From positions 1-64,000 of the forward strand of contig PDSF01000033.1 of assembly GCA_002748355.1 (NCBI GenBank): 64,000 bases of DNA, given 5' to 3'. Position 1 is the stretch's first letter, and the number at the start of each line of letters is the position of its first letter. Both the position numbers and the translations under genes were made by a program. This stretch comes from Planctomycetota bacterium. Its GTDB lineage: Bacteria > Planctomycetota > UBA1135 > GCA-002748355. This document shows positions 1 through 8,478 of this stretch, piece after piece. The notes under the pieces were generated by a model, which saw only the letters and a program-made list of their open reading frames with translations, was not told where the DNA came from and searched no databases.

Positions 1-223
1 AAGAACAAGAGTTTGGCGCTCGCCTCCCGGCTGCGCCCTGAACTCTTCCAACCCCGATTCCGAGGTCGAAGGGCGGAGAACCATAGCCCTCCGCTCCGAG
101 GGCACAAGACTTCACCTAGCTTTTCTCCCGAAGACGTTCCCTTGAAGAACAAGTCATCGAAATACGGCAGAGAGCGAGCCTCGACCCAGGAGACCCCCCA
201 GGCGCCACAGTGGCTGCTCCGGC

Positions 224-1471
224 TCAGCGCACCCGTACCCGCACGCCTAGAGCGATGAGCTCAAAGAGTTCGGCGATATCGCCTTTACGCAAGCGGATGC
301 AGCCCATGCTCTCATTGCGCCCGATCGAGCCCTGATCATCCGTTCCATGGATCCCATAGCCCTTGATCGACCCACTGGGCTCGGCCAGACCGATGAAATA
401 GCCCCCCAGAGCATTACCCGGCGCGCCCGGCGGAAAGAAGGCTCCCGTCCTTGGATTCGTCCACGCCGGGTTCTTCAAGCGCTTTGTGACCTTGAACGTC
501 GCGACCGGGGTTTCCTGCCCTTCCGCCCCGAGCCCCACTGGGTATATGCGCAGCAGCACCGGCCCCAGGAAGAGCTTGAGGGTGTGACTCCCCCGCTCAA
601 TGAGCACCCGCATTTCATCGCTTGGCACACGCAGCACCTGGCCAACCTGGATCCTCCGGGCATCCCTAATCCCGTTCACCAGCATCAGGAGCCCCGGAGA
701 GAGGGGCACACCGATCTGCTTCGCGAGCTTGCGACTGATCTTGCTGAGCACCTCCGACGGCTTCACCTTGTAGCTTCGCGAGCGCCAGCTCCCATTTCTC
801 GCAAAGAGACTGGCCCCCAAAGCGTCTTGCTGCGCCTGGTAGAGCTGAGCGAAGAGATCTCGGCTCTCCGCTTTGTCGAGGTAGGAGCCACCCGCTGTGA
901 AGGCATCCAAAACCGCGCTAGTCCAAAGACAGGCGTCCTCGGCGGAGACCTCGGCGGCACGGCTTGCCGCCAGCAGCCTTTCGATCGCATGGCGAGCGCG
1001 AGTATGCAAAAGGGCGTCGTTTCTGCCGCCCGTAGCCTCAGCAGCAGCCTCCCAGCGTCCGACCCGACCGAGTTCCTCGAAGCCTGCCGCCCGCAGTTCG
1101 ACCGTCGCCCCTGCGTCGTAGAGCAAGGCCGAGGACGACGCGGCCAAGCCCGTTCGATCAGAGCGGGGGCCTGCAGCGAGAGCCACAGAGGCCGCATAGC
1201 GCAGCTCTGGGCTATCTCCCTCCCCTTCCCGGTCGAGTGGCTTCCCGCGCCACAACTCAAAGCTACCGCTCAGTAGAGCCTTGACCCTCGGAGCTGGTCC
1301 CTCGCTGACCTTGGTGCGAACAGGCTCATACGGCTCGGGCACGCCACCATCTATGCGAGGAGAAACCTCCTCGGGCCCCTCATTCGCCTGGGCCGGGCTC
1401 TCCGGATTCCAGTAGCGGTACCCGACAAAGGCTAGTCCGAGGAAGACCAACAAGAAAACTATGGCGCGCAT
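224..1471 (-). CDS. LysM and L,D-transpeptidase (YkuD) domain protein
   Basis: Probable periplasmic L,D-transpeptidase that cross-links peptidoglycan stem peptides or anchors proteins to them. The protein is 415 aa from the chosen start. An N-terminal hydrophobic segment (about residues 2-19) acts as signal or anchor. A 200-residue helical linker follows, then a LysM motif (about 235-285) for glycan binding and a C-terminal YkuD domain (about 290-415). The catalytic motif is clear: His375 in HGTD and Cys391 in SMGCIRL. The ATG at 1471 is preferred over one at 1486 because a purine-rich GGGGGAG lies about 6 nt upstream of it. It is the last gene of the minus-strand envelope block, separated from the oxidoreductase gene by about 180 bp that contain a tandem repeat. 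Family assignment is secure; the physiological substrate is inferred. Confidence 0.93.
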   Translation of the reverse strand: MRAIVFLLVFLGLAFVGYRYWNPESPAQANEGPEEVSPRIDGGVPEPYEPVRTKVSEGPAPRVKALLSGSFELWRGKPLDREGEGDSPELRYAASVALAAGPRSDRTGLAASSSALLYDAGATVELRAAGFEELGRVGRWEAAAEATGGRNDALLHTRARHAIERLLAASRAAEVSAEDACLWTSAVLDAFTAGGSYLDKAESRDLFAQLYQAQQDALGASLFARNGSWRSRSYKVKPSEVLSKISRKLAKQIGVPLSPGLLMLVNGIRDARRIQVGQVLRVPSDEMRVLIERGSHTLKLFLGPVLLRIYPVGLGAEGQETPVATFKVTKRLKNPAWTNPRTGAFFPPGAPGNALGGYFIGLAEPSGSIKGYGIHGTDDQGSIGRNESMGCIRLRKGDIAELFELIALGVRVRVR

Positions 1472-1590
1472 CGCAACTCCCCCCATCTCCTGATCAAACA
1501 GACCTCCCCAGGCCCGAAGGACGCAGAATCGTAGATGCTGAGCGCTAGGGATGCGAGTTCGGATACAGAGCGGCCGCCCAGGTCAGCTAG

Positions 1591-1660
1591 GCCAAGCTAC
1601 CAGGGCCAAGCTACCAGGGCCAAGCTACCAGGGCCAAGCTACCAGGGCCAAGCTACCAGG
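1591..1660. repeat. Tandem repeat, 5 perfect copies of a 14-bp unit
   Basis: Five uninterrupted identical copies of GCCAAGCTACCAGG (plus strand). On the minus strand each copy carries CCTGGTAG, the same bases that form the last codon and stop of the upstream oxidoreductase gene; that stop (1653-1655) sits in the first copy met. Because 14 is not a multiple of three, successive copies place TAG in successive reading frames. Confidence 0.97.
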
Positions 1661-2663
1661 GATTGTCAGCGATCGAACGCAAGACCCTATCGGCAATGCG
1701 CACGGCCTCGAGGCCGGCTCGCCCATCGACCTCCGGGGCGCTCCGATCCCGGACACAAGCCAGGAAACTCCGCAACTCGGCCGAGAGCGGATCATCCTCG
1801 TCGAGCTGCATCTCCTGGACCTCCAAGAGCCCCTCGAACACGAACTTCCAAAGGTCCGTGACCTCGTCGAGCGCCAGCTTCTCCAGGTCCAGCTTTTGCA
1901 CATCCCAGCCGGGCTTCTTGCGCACGATCAGCCCGTAGCGCTTCCCGAAGTCGAGCGATACGTAGCTCTCGGTCGAGAACATCCGCATACGCCGGCCAGG
2001 CTTCATCGCAACTCGGTTCGCAGTGAGCCTGGCAACAGCACCGTTCTCAAAGCGCAGCCTGGCGCTCGCCATATCCTCGCTCGGAGTAAACAAGCTCCCG
2101 CCAAAGGCTTCGACATCCTGCACTGGCGAACCGGCGAGCAGCAGCGTCAGATCTATGTCATGGATCATCAGGTCGAGCACGACACCGATATCCATGCTGC
2201 GAAAGGTGAAAGGCGCGAGCCGGTCGCTCTCGATATAACGCGGCTGGATCCCCAACTCGCGAGTAGCTTTGACCACAGGGTTGAAGCGTTCAACGTGCCC
2301 GACCTGAAGGATGCGCCCCAGCTCATCGGCTCGCGCGCAGATCTCCTCCCCCTCGGCAACCGTGGGAGTAAGGGGCTTTTCGACAAGAACGTCGTGGCCG
2401 ACGTCGAGATGCCGCATCGCGACTTCGTGGTGGAAGCGCGTAGGAGTCACGACACTCACCGCTTCGACCTTCCACTCCTCGGGAAGATTCAGCGGATCCG
2501 TCCCAAAGGGCACGCCCCACTGCTCACCAACCTTGCGAGCAGTCTCGGCATCGACATCGACCACCCCAACCAGCTTCGCTTCAGGGAGCCCTGCGAGGAT
2601 CCTCGCATGATGCTTTCCGAGATGTCCCACCCCGATCACGGCGATCCGAACGGCTTCCTTCAT
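1653..2663 (-). CDS. Gfo/Idh/MocA family NAD(P)-dependent oxidoreductase, candidate GnnA-like
   Basis: Sugar-type oxidoreductase of 336 aa. The N-terminal Rossmann fold has GVGHLGKHHA, an acidic Asp after the second strand (VVDVD), and the EKP motif (VEKPLTP) typical of the family. The C-terminal half is the Gfo/Idh alpha/beta domain. The ATG at 2663 is chosen over an upstream in-frame start because GGGGAG lies about 9 nt before it. It follows lpxA by 31 bp on the same strand. In Acidithiobacillus a gene of this family next to lpxA (gnnA) oxidises UDP-GlcNAc at C3 for the diamino sugar of amide-linked lipid A; here that role is inferred from position only. No GnnB aminotransferase and no LpxB are seen in the window. 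Other nucleotide-sugar substrates are possible. Confidence 0.85.
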   Translation of the reverse strand: MKEAVRIAVIGVGHLGKHHARILAGLPEAKLVGVVDVDAETARKVGEQWGVPFGTDPLNLPEEWKVEAVSVVTPTRFHHEVAMRHLDVGHDVLVEKPLTPTVAEGEEICARADELGRILQVGHVERFNPVVKATRELGIQPRYIESDRLAPFTFRSMDIGVVLDLMIHDIDLTLLLAGSPVQDVEAFGGSLFTPSEDMASARLRFENGAVARLTANRVAMKPGRRMRMFSTESYVSLDFGKRYGLIVRKKPGWDVQKLDLEKLALDEVTDLWKFVFEGLLEVQEMQLDEDDPLSAELRSFLACVRDRSAPEVDGRAGLEAVRIADRVLRSIADNPW

Positions 2664-2694
2664 CGCTCTCACTCCCCTATCGGCACCGGCCTCT

Positions 2695-3567
2695 TCAGCC
2701 CAGCTCGGCCTGCCCGCCATCAAGCTCGGGCTGGTCGCCCTGATCCTCCCGCGCCTTACGCAAGGCCTCCAGATACCGCCCCTTAATGTTGGAGTCGGTG
2801 CGCCTTAGGAACTCAAGGAGCTCGTGCACTTCCGCAGAGCCACCAGCGCGCTCCACAGCAAGAGAGTAGCTCTCGGCACTGGTCTTCTTGCCCAAGAAAA
2901 GCAGACGGTAGGTCTCCTTGAGCCGTTCGACGCTCTCCTCGGAGACGCCCCGCCGCCGCAGACCAACCACGTTGAGGCCACGGACCTTGCCCGGACGACC
3001 CTCGACGATCAGGAAGGGCGGGACATCCATCGACACCCGCGCAAGCCCGCCGATCATGGCCAATCGACCAATGGTCGTAAATTGGTGGATCACGGTCGCA
3101 CCCGAGATGGTGGCTCCGGCCTGCACATGCACGTGTCCGGCAAGCAGGGTGCTATTACTCATCGTGACGTCATCCGCGACCTGGCAATCGTGCGCGATAT
3201 GCACGTTCGCCATCACCAGCACACGACTGCCCACCCTTGTCACCCGGCTGCCATGCCCAGTGCCAAGGTGGATGGTCACGCCCTCGCGGATAATCGTGTC
3301 ATCACCGATCACGACCTCCGTGTCCTCGCCCTCGAACTTTCGGTCCTGGGGCTTCCCGCCGACGAGCGCGTAGCCATGAACCTCGCAACGAGCGCCAAGC
3401 GTCGTGCTATTGAGGATCTGCGCATGTGCGTGAATCTTCGTGCCGTCACCAATACGAATTCGCCCATCAAGGATCGCATAGGGGCCGATCTCAACGCCAC
3501 GCCCGATCTCCACGCTGTCGGAGAGGATCGCCGTCGGGTGAATCCTGGTCTCGTTGGAATCCGTCAA
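2695..3567 (-). CDS. lpxA: Acyl-ACP--UDP-N-acetylglucosamine O-acyltransferase LpxA
   Basis: First enzyme of lipid A synthesis; transfers a hydroxyacyl chain from ACP to UDP-GlcNAc in the cytoplasm. The N-terminal two thirds is a left-handed beta helix of hexapeptide repeats. The active-site His lies in NVHIAHDC, and the HQFTTIG motif follows. The C-terminal part is a short helical domain. Two starts are possible. An ATG at 3615 overlaps the lpxC-fabZ stop by 8 nt. A TTG at 3567 has GAGAGG 8 nt upstream and gives the usual family N-terminus just before IHPTA. The TTG is used here, giving 290 aa; family proteins are about 260-270 aa. It sits directly downstream of lpxC-fabZ and is probably co-transcribed and translationally coupled. 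Confidence 0.95.
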   Translation of the reverse strand: MTDSNETRIHPTAILSDSVEIGRGVEIGPYAILDGRIRIGDGTKIHAHAQILNSTTLGARCEVHGYALVGGKPQDRKFEGEDTEVVIGDDTIIREGVTIHLGTGHGSRVTRVGSRVLVMANVHIAHDCQVADDVTMSNSTLLAGHVHVQAGATISGATVIHQFTTIGRLAMIGGLARVSMDVPPFLIVEGRPGKVRGLNVVGLRRRGVSEESVERLKETYRLLFLGKKTSAESYSLAVERAGGSAEVHELLEFLRRTDSNIKGRYLEALRKAREDQGDQPELDGGQAELG

Positions 3568-3607
3568 GGAATCTGCCTCTCGTTTGTATTGGATTGCTGA
3601 ACGCGGC

Positions 3608-4912
3608 TCATGCATCCACCAACGTGAACTTCAACTGCGCCTCGGCTACGAGCTTGCCCGCTACTTTGCAGCGTGCCTGCACATGCCCCATCCCAGGACG
3701 AGAACGAATCGTCTCGACCTCGATGCGCAACTGATCGCCAGGGGTCACGGCGCCGCGCAACTTGACTCTGTCGATGCTCCAGAGAACCGCAAGCTTGCCG
3801 GTATTCTCGAGCTTGCGGAACAAGAGCAGTCCCGCCATCTGCGCCATCGCTTCTAGCTGAAGGACACCGGGCATGATCGGCTGACCAGGCCAGTGCCCTT
3901 GGAAGAACGGCTCGTTGAAAGTGACGTTCTTGATGCCAACAGCTCGACGATAACCCTCAATCTCGACAACACGATCGACGAGCAGGAAGGGATAACGATG
4001 CGGCAGCAGACCCAAGATGTCGCGGATATTCATCCCCGACTTTCGGGTCAAGTAGCCCTCGTCCTCAAGCTGCCGCATTCGCTCAAGCAGCTGCTTGACC
4101 AACAAGTGGTTACTACGGTGTCCCGAGCGCGTCGCGATCAGGTGAGCATGGATCTGAACTCCGGTAAGAGCCAGGTCGCCGATCAGGTCCAGCACCTTGT
4201 GCCGAGCAAGCTCGTCGGGGAAACGCAGTTCGTTGTCCCGCGGCCCTGACCTAGTCATCACCAGCGTATTACTGCTATTGGCGCCCTTGCCGAGCCCTGC
4301 AGCTTGAAGCTGCTCGATCTCGCGCTCCATAACGAAGGTCCGGGCAGGAGCGACATCTGCTTTGAACCGCTCCGCATCAACCGTAAAGCTAAAACTCTGG
4401 ATCGTCTCCAGGTCGCCCTCCGGCTGCACCAAGTGGTATTCGATTGAAAGCCCGGACTCAGCCGGCAGCGCAATCAGGCTGGTATCGCCATCGCGAACAT
4501 AGAGCGGCTCGTCGAGAGTGAGATCCCGTTTCTCGGCCTTCTGCTCAACGACCCCAGCCTGTTCGATCAGCTCGACAAAGGGCAGGGAGCTGCCATCCAG
4601 CCCGGGCACCTCCTCGCCGCTCATCTCGATCGAGACATTATCGACCTCATAGGCAGAGAGCGCCGCCAGCAGATGCTCGACCGTGCAGACCTCGGCAGCC
4701 CCATCACGCAACGCAGTTCGCCGCTCCTTGGTGCTCAGGTGCTCGAACTTCATGGGCACGGAAGGCCGCCCATCGAGGTCGACACGTGTGAAGATCACGC
4801 CGTGGTCGACGGCCGCGGGCTCAATCCGAACCTGCACCTCCTCGCCGGTGTGCAGCCCAACTCCACGAAACTCTATGGCGTTCTTCAGGGTCTTTTGTGC
4901 GCGCTTCGCCAC
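3608..4912 (-). CDS. lpxC/fabZ: Bifunctional LpxC deacetylase / FabZ dehydratase fusion
   Basis: A single 434-aa polypeptide. Residues 1-285 are UDP-3-O-acyl-GlcNAc deacetylase LpxC, the committed step of lipid A synthesis. Expected zinc ligands are visible: His80 (VEHLLAAL), His238 and Asp242 (ARHKVLDLIGD), with the general-acid His265 (SGHRSNH). Residues 295-434 are 3-hydroxyacyl-ACP dehydratase FabZ, with LLPHRYPFLLVDRV, catalytic His340 (QGHWPG) and Glu354 (LEAMAQ). Both active sites look intact. The fusion is known from Bacteroidota, Chlorobiota and Planctomycetota. Translation probably starts at a GTG at 4912 with GGAG close upstream. It lies 105 bp after skp and overlaps the longest lpxA reading. 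One transcript could balance hydroxyacyl-ACP use between lipid A and phospholipid. Confidence 0.97.
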   Translation of the reverse strand: MAKRAQKTLKNAIEFRGVGLHTGEEVQVRIEPAAVDHGVIFTRVDLDGRPSVPMKFEHLSTKERRTALRDGAAEVCTVEHLLAALSAYEVDNVSIEMSGEEVPGLDGSSLPFVELIEQAGVVEQKAEKRDLTLDEPLYVRDGDTSLIALPAESGLSIEYHLVQPEGDLETIQSFSFTVDAERFKADVAPARTFVMEREIEQLQAAGLGKGANSSNTLVMTRSGPRDNELRFPDELARHKVLDLIGDLALTGVQIHAHLIATRSGHRSNHLLVKQLLERMRQLEDEGYLTRKSGMNIRDILGLLPHRYPFLLVDRVVEIEGYRRAVGIKNVTFNEPFFQGHWPGQPIMPGVLQLEAMAQMAGLLLFRKLENTGKLAVLWSIDRVKLRGAVTPGDQLRIEVETIRSRPGMGHVQARCKVAGKLVAEAQLKFTLVDA

Positions 4913-5017
4913 GTTGCTCCGACGATGATTACCCGGCTCGATGGCCGGCTCGATCTACGCTGCGAGGGTTCGATCTCCGAGGAGATCTACAGAGAAGGGC
5001 CTGGACGTTCTAGAGGA

Positions 5018-5623
5018 TTACTTGCCGTCGACGATCCGCAGAACATCCTTGGTGATGTCCACGCGCTTGTCGGCATAGATCACGTTCTCCTGCTGCCGAA
5101 TCGCTAGCCGCATCGCCGGCGTCGCAGGCTTGGTTTTATCCTCTTGGAAGCGCCGAAGCACGATATCGAAACGCCCCGCAGCATGCTTGGCCACCGCGCG
5201 CTCGATCTGCAGATAAATATTGAGCCGTGCCTCGTCGCGACGCCCCTTGCTCGCCCTCTCGTAGTGCTTGAGCAAACGCTGCCCTTCGAGGTTGAGCTGG
5301 TCGATCTTGATTCGCTGGCGCTCAGCCTCCATCGACCCCTTATCCATCAGCTGCAGATCGGCGCCCATCGTAGCGATGCGCTTGCGCAAGTCCGCCATTT
5401 CCTTGGCCCACTGCTGCTCCTGCTTCTTCACCGACTCGAGCATGGCCTGGTAGGTCTTCGACTCGGACAAGAGAGCACGCATGTCAAAGACAGCGACTCG
5501 CGCCCCAGGCTGCTGAGCCGCAGCGGGGGTCGGATTTGCAGCACCATAGGCACCGAAGGCACCAGGTAGGGCGCCAACAGTTACTAGGAAGGCAGCGGCA
5601 GCGTAGTTCTTCATCAGGTTCAT
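5018..5623 (-). CDS. skp: Skp/OmpH family periplasmic chaperone
   Basis: Predicted periplasmic chaperone for unfolded outer-membrane proteins. From the ATG at 5623 the product is 201 aa. It has a signal peptide (hydrophobic residues about 7-25, AAAQQ region as cleavage site), then a beta strand (VAVFDMRALL) and a long charged coiled-coil region (about residues 55-150), then a C-terminal strand containing RVDITKDVL. This is the OmpH (Skp) architecture. A second ATG 9 nt downstream is also possible; neither has a strong Shine-Dalgarno sequence. It lies between dacB and lpxC-fabZ, like the skp-lpxD-fabZ-lpxA order in proteobacteria, but without bamA or lpxD here. Confidence 0.85.
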   Translation of the reverse strand: MNLMKNYAAAAFLVTVGALPGAFGAYGAANPTPAAAQQPGARVAVFDMRALLSESKTYQAMLESVKKQEQQWAKEMADLRKRIATMGADLQLMDKGSMEAERQRIKIDQLNLEGQRLLKHYERASKGRRDEARLNIYLQIERAVAKHAAGRFDIVLRRFQEDKTKPATPAMRLAIRQQENVIYADKRVDITKDVLRIVDGK

Positions 5624-5727
5624 CGAAGATTGAGTCCGGGCGCAGGATCGCAGCCCCGGTTGGTCTTGGGCCCCCGTTTTCGGGCCTGCCCCGGCTCCAA
5701 GCAAGGACTGATCAGTATGAGCCTGCT

Positions 5728-7215
5728 CTACTCGCCTGACTTCCAAGGTCCGGCCTGGACGCAGAGCCTCTCGACAAAGCGATCCACAGCCCGCTTCACC
5801 TTCCAAGTGGGGGCCACGAAATCGTTGACCAGGATCGAAAAGACCCAAGGCTCCCCGCCATCGCGAGGTAGATAGCCCGAGAGTCCGACGACCCTCGAAA
5901 TGTAGCCCGTCTTCGCGCGAACCCGGCCCCGCGCCGGGCTGCCCTCGAGGAAGCGGCGACGCAAGGTGCCATCGACGCCCGCCAGCGGCAGGCTTGCATA
6001 GTAGAGGTCACCGTGCTCGTGCTTGCGCATGGCAACGAGCAAGTCTGCGATTTGGCGGGGACGAACCAAGTTGAGCCGAGAGAGCCCCGAGCCGTCGGCC
6101 ATCACCAATCCCTCGCTGTCGACGCCCATCGCCGCCAGCTCCTTCTGCATCACGATGCGAGCGCCGCGCATCGACATTTCCTCCCCTGCCTCAAGCGCGG
6201 CCCTGCGAGGCAGCTGCTCCGCATAGAGGTTTTGGCTGACCTTGTTGAGCCGCACGACGAGTTCGGAGAGCGGGGGCGAAAGATGCGAGTGCACGGCGCG
6301 CACGCCGCCGCGGCGCCCAGGGCTAAGGCCCGGCCCCACCCGCCCGGCCCCGCCGCGAACCGGGATCCCCGAACGCTGCAGCGTCTCGCAGAGCACGGTG
6401 GCGGCGAAGGTTGCCGGATCATCGACGGAAGCCCAGTCACGCTTGGCCTTGCGGTTAGCAGGAAAGCTGCCCCGAAGCGTCAGCTTACGGCTACCGATCT
6501 TGCGGACGAAGAGCAGCTCGGAATCGACCCCCTTGGGCACACAGCGCACGAGGTTGCGGATTTCGAAGTAGCCCGTGTCAGGCTCGAGCCGGAACAGCGG
6601 CTGCTGACCGGCCGCGGCCCCATCGAAGATGAAGTCGAGACAGTTCTCGTTGAAGCAGAGCCCGGAGACCGGCGCCGCATACCAATCCGCATGGTAGGAC
6701 CAGTCCCAGCCATCCCCCATGAACTCATCCTTCTGGATCGTGGCATCCCCGAGCACTCGGCCGGTGACCTTGCGGATCCCGGCCTTGCGCACGGATTCGC
6801 GCATGCGCAGGAACACCGCGCTCGCGCCTTGTTTCTCGTAGGCCAAGGCCCCGAAGCTCGGGTCACCGCTCCCGACGAGAACGAGATCGCCCTCCAGCAC
6901 CCCCGCCCGGATGTGCCCACGGGCCTCCAGCCGAGTCTCAAAGCGGAAAGCTGGCCCCAGGACACGCAGGGCGAGGGCACTGCTGAACAGCTTCATGTTG
7001 GAAGCGGTCATAAAGCCGCGCTCGGCCTCGTTCTCGGCAAGCACCTGCTCGCCACTCCGCACACAGACGCCGATGCGAGCATTCTTCAGGACAGGGGCAG
7101 CGAGGAACTCCGCCAGTGCCTCCTTCGGAGTTTCGGGAGCCTTGGGAGCTGCCTGCGCAGCAAGACTCGAAAGCAGAAGTACAGGGGCGAGGAAAGGGGC
7201 AATGCGTCGCAACAT
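5728..7215 (-). CDS. dacB: D-alanyl-D-alanine carboxypeptidase/endopeptidase, PBP4 (S13) type
   Basis: Periplasmic penicillin-binding protein that trims or cleaves peptidoglycan peptide bridges. The product is 495 aa with a clear signal peptide (residues 1-22, AQAA cleavage). All three serine-acyltransferase motifs are visible: SxxK at Ser72-Lys75 (SNMK), SxN at Ser327-Asn329 (SQN) and KTG at 435-437, plus the family DGSGLSRLN at about 374-382. The long insert between motifs one and two matches the class C PBP4 domains. It starts 12 bp after the YihY gene stop and is followed by skp on the same strand, so it probably belongs to the envelope operon. Confidence 0.95.
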   Translation of the reverse strand: MLRRIAPFLAPVLLLSSLAAQAAPKAPETPKEALAEFLAAPVLKNARIGVCVRSGEQVLAENEAERGFMTASNMKLFSSALALRVLGPAFRFETRLEARGHIRAGVLEGDLVLVGSGDPSFGALAYEKQGASAVFLRMRESVRKAGIRKVTGRVLGDATIQKDEFMGDGWDWSYHADWYAAPVSGLCFNENCLDFIFDGAAAGQQPLFRLEPDTGYFEIRNLVRCVPKGVDSELLFVRKIGSRKLTLRGSFPANRKAKRDWASVDDPATFAATVLCETLQRSGIPVRGGAGRVGPGLSPGRRGGVRAVHSHLSPPLSELVVRLNKVSQNLYAEQLPRRAALEAGEEMSMRGARIVMQKELAAMGVDSEGLVMADGSGLSRLNLVRPRQIADLLVAMRKHEHGDLYYASLPLAGVDGTLRRRFLEGSPARGRVRAKTGYISRVVGLSGYLPRDGGEPWVFSILVNDFVAPTWKVKRAVDRFVERLCVQAGPWKSGE

Positions 7216-7227
7216 CAGCTGACCTGG

Positions 7228-8478
7228 CTAGAGAGGGTCATCGAAGTCCTTGAGAGCATCGCGCACTCGCGCAAGCAAGGCCAGATCTGCCTGGTCACCA
7301 CGCCCCTTCTCGGGATGCTCACCTTCGCTGTCGAGCGCGACAAAGAGTTCGCCAGCGCGAATCTCGCCCGGCAGCCGGGCAGGCACCAGAGCCTGCCCCT
7401 TACGGACGCGGTGGAGGAGCCCGGCTCTTTCGAGGACCTTCGCAACATCCCTCACCTGCAGCGCCTGAACCCCCAGGCGAGAAGCTGCCTCGCTGATCGT
7501 CAGCACCCCAGCCGACTCATAGCGGCGCATCGATTCGCGAAGCAGGAATAGCCCGACCTGGCGGCGGCGCTCCGGCGTCCACAGCCGCTCCTCTTGCGGC
7601 CTCAGCACGAACTCGCGGTATTGGAGCGAGTGAGAAAGCTCCGCGCCAATGATCACGATCGACCATGAGGCGTGCAGGTAGATGAGAAACAGCGGCAGGA
7701 AGGCAAGCGTGCCGTAAATCGCGTTGGCCTGGGTAACGCCGATCTGCAGCAGGAAAAAGAGCTTCTGCATCGCTAGGTACATGACGGCGATCACGAGGCC
7801 AGCAACCAAGGCCGGCATCCATCGGACCTCGGCATTGGGCGTGACCTTGAGCAGTAACGCCGCAGCCATCCAGAGCAGGGCGAGTGGCAAGAAGCTAAAG
7901 CTCTCGCGCAAGGTATCCGCCAACCAAGGAGCACTGTCCCTCAGAACCGGACTCTGCAGGAAGGCTGTGGCACTGGTACTCGCCAGCACGAGCAGAGGCA
8001 CGAGGAACATAATCGCGACGTAGTCGGCATAACGCCGAGCAAGGGCGCGAGCGCGCGCAGCCTTCCAGGTCGCATTGAACGCGGCTTCGATGCGCGCCAT
8101 CAACGTGAACGCGGTGTAGAGCAGACCCAGGATGGCAACGGCCGACAGCGCCTTGAGGTCCACGTGCTGAACGACCAGCAAGGCCTCGTCCACGAAGTCC
8201 CTGGCCTGCAGCGGATACTCAAGGAGAGAGCTACGAATCGAGTCTTCGAGTTCGGATCGAATTCCGAAGGCGCCAGCGACCGCAAACACGACGGCCAGCA
8301 CCGGCACCAGGGCCATCAGCGTCCAATAGGTCAGTCCAGCGCAGCGAGTCGGCCCATCTTTTCGCCAAAAGCGCAGGAAGCTCCTCAGGAGGATCCGCAC
8401 AAGGAAGGCTAAGGGCCGCTGCCACTTGGGGAGCTGCTCGATGCGTTCATGCCAAAGCCAATCGAGGAGCTTCCTCAC
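7228..8478 (-). CDS. YihY/BrkB family inner-membrane protein
   Basis: Integral membrane protein of 416 aa. The N-terminal 300 residues carry about six hydrophobic segments and the family signature near residue 45-60 (GLTYWTLMALVPVLAV). The family was once called RNase BN, but that label is considered wrong and its role is unknown. The C-terminal 110 residues are soluble and look like a winged-helix fold, with a helix-rich stretch (TISEAASRLGVQALQVRDVAKVL), an arrangement seen in some family members. The 3' end of the Nudix gene overlaps its start by 4 nt and dacB follows 12 bp downstream, so it is in an operon. Confidence 0.9.
   Translation of the reverse strand: MRKLLDWLWHERIEQLPKWQRPLAFLVRILLRSFLRFWRKDGPTRCAGLTYWTLMALVPVLAVVFAVAGAFGIRSELEDSIRSSLLEYPLQARDFVDEALLVVQHVDLKALSAVAILGLLYTAFTLMARIEAAFNATWKAARARALARRYADYVAIMFLVPLLVLASTSATAFLQSPVLRDSAPWLADTLRESFSFLPLALLWMAAALLLKVTPNAEVRWMPALVAGLVIAVMYLAMQKLFFLLQIGVTQANAIYGTLAFLPLFLIYLHASWSIVIIGAELSHSLQYREFVLRPQEERLWTPERRRQVGLFLLRESMRRYESAGVLTISEAASRLGVQALQVRDVAKVLERAGLLHRVRKGQALVPARLPGEIRAGELFVALDSEGEHPEKGRGDQADLALLARVRDALKDFDDPL

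Noticed and set aside
13..258. An 81-codon plus-strand frame at the left edge
   Set aside because: Arg/Pro/Ser-rich with no ribosome binding site or known family; it runs into the 3' end of the transpeptidase gene.
1591..1660. The short tandem array considered as a CRISPR array
   Set aside because: The 14-bp units are contiguous with no spacers and no cas genes are near.
1551..2786. A 411-codon plus-strand open frame starting in the tandem repeat
   Set aside because: It reads the repeat as a peptide repeat and then runs antisense to the oxidoreductase gene; no ribosome binding site.
6013..7551. A 512-codon plus-strand open frame opposite dacB
   Set aside because: It is the antisense of a gene with three catalytic motifs and a signal peptide; its translation is His/Arg/Pro-rich and has no family features. 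Long antisense frames are common at this GC content.
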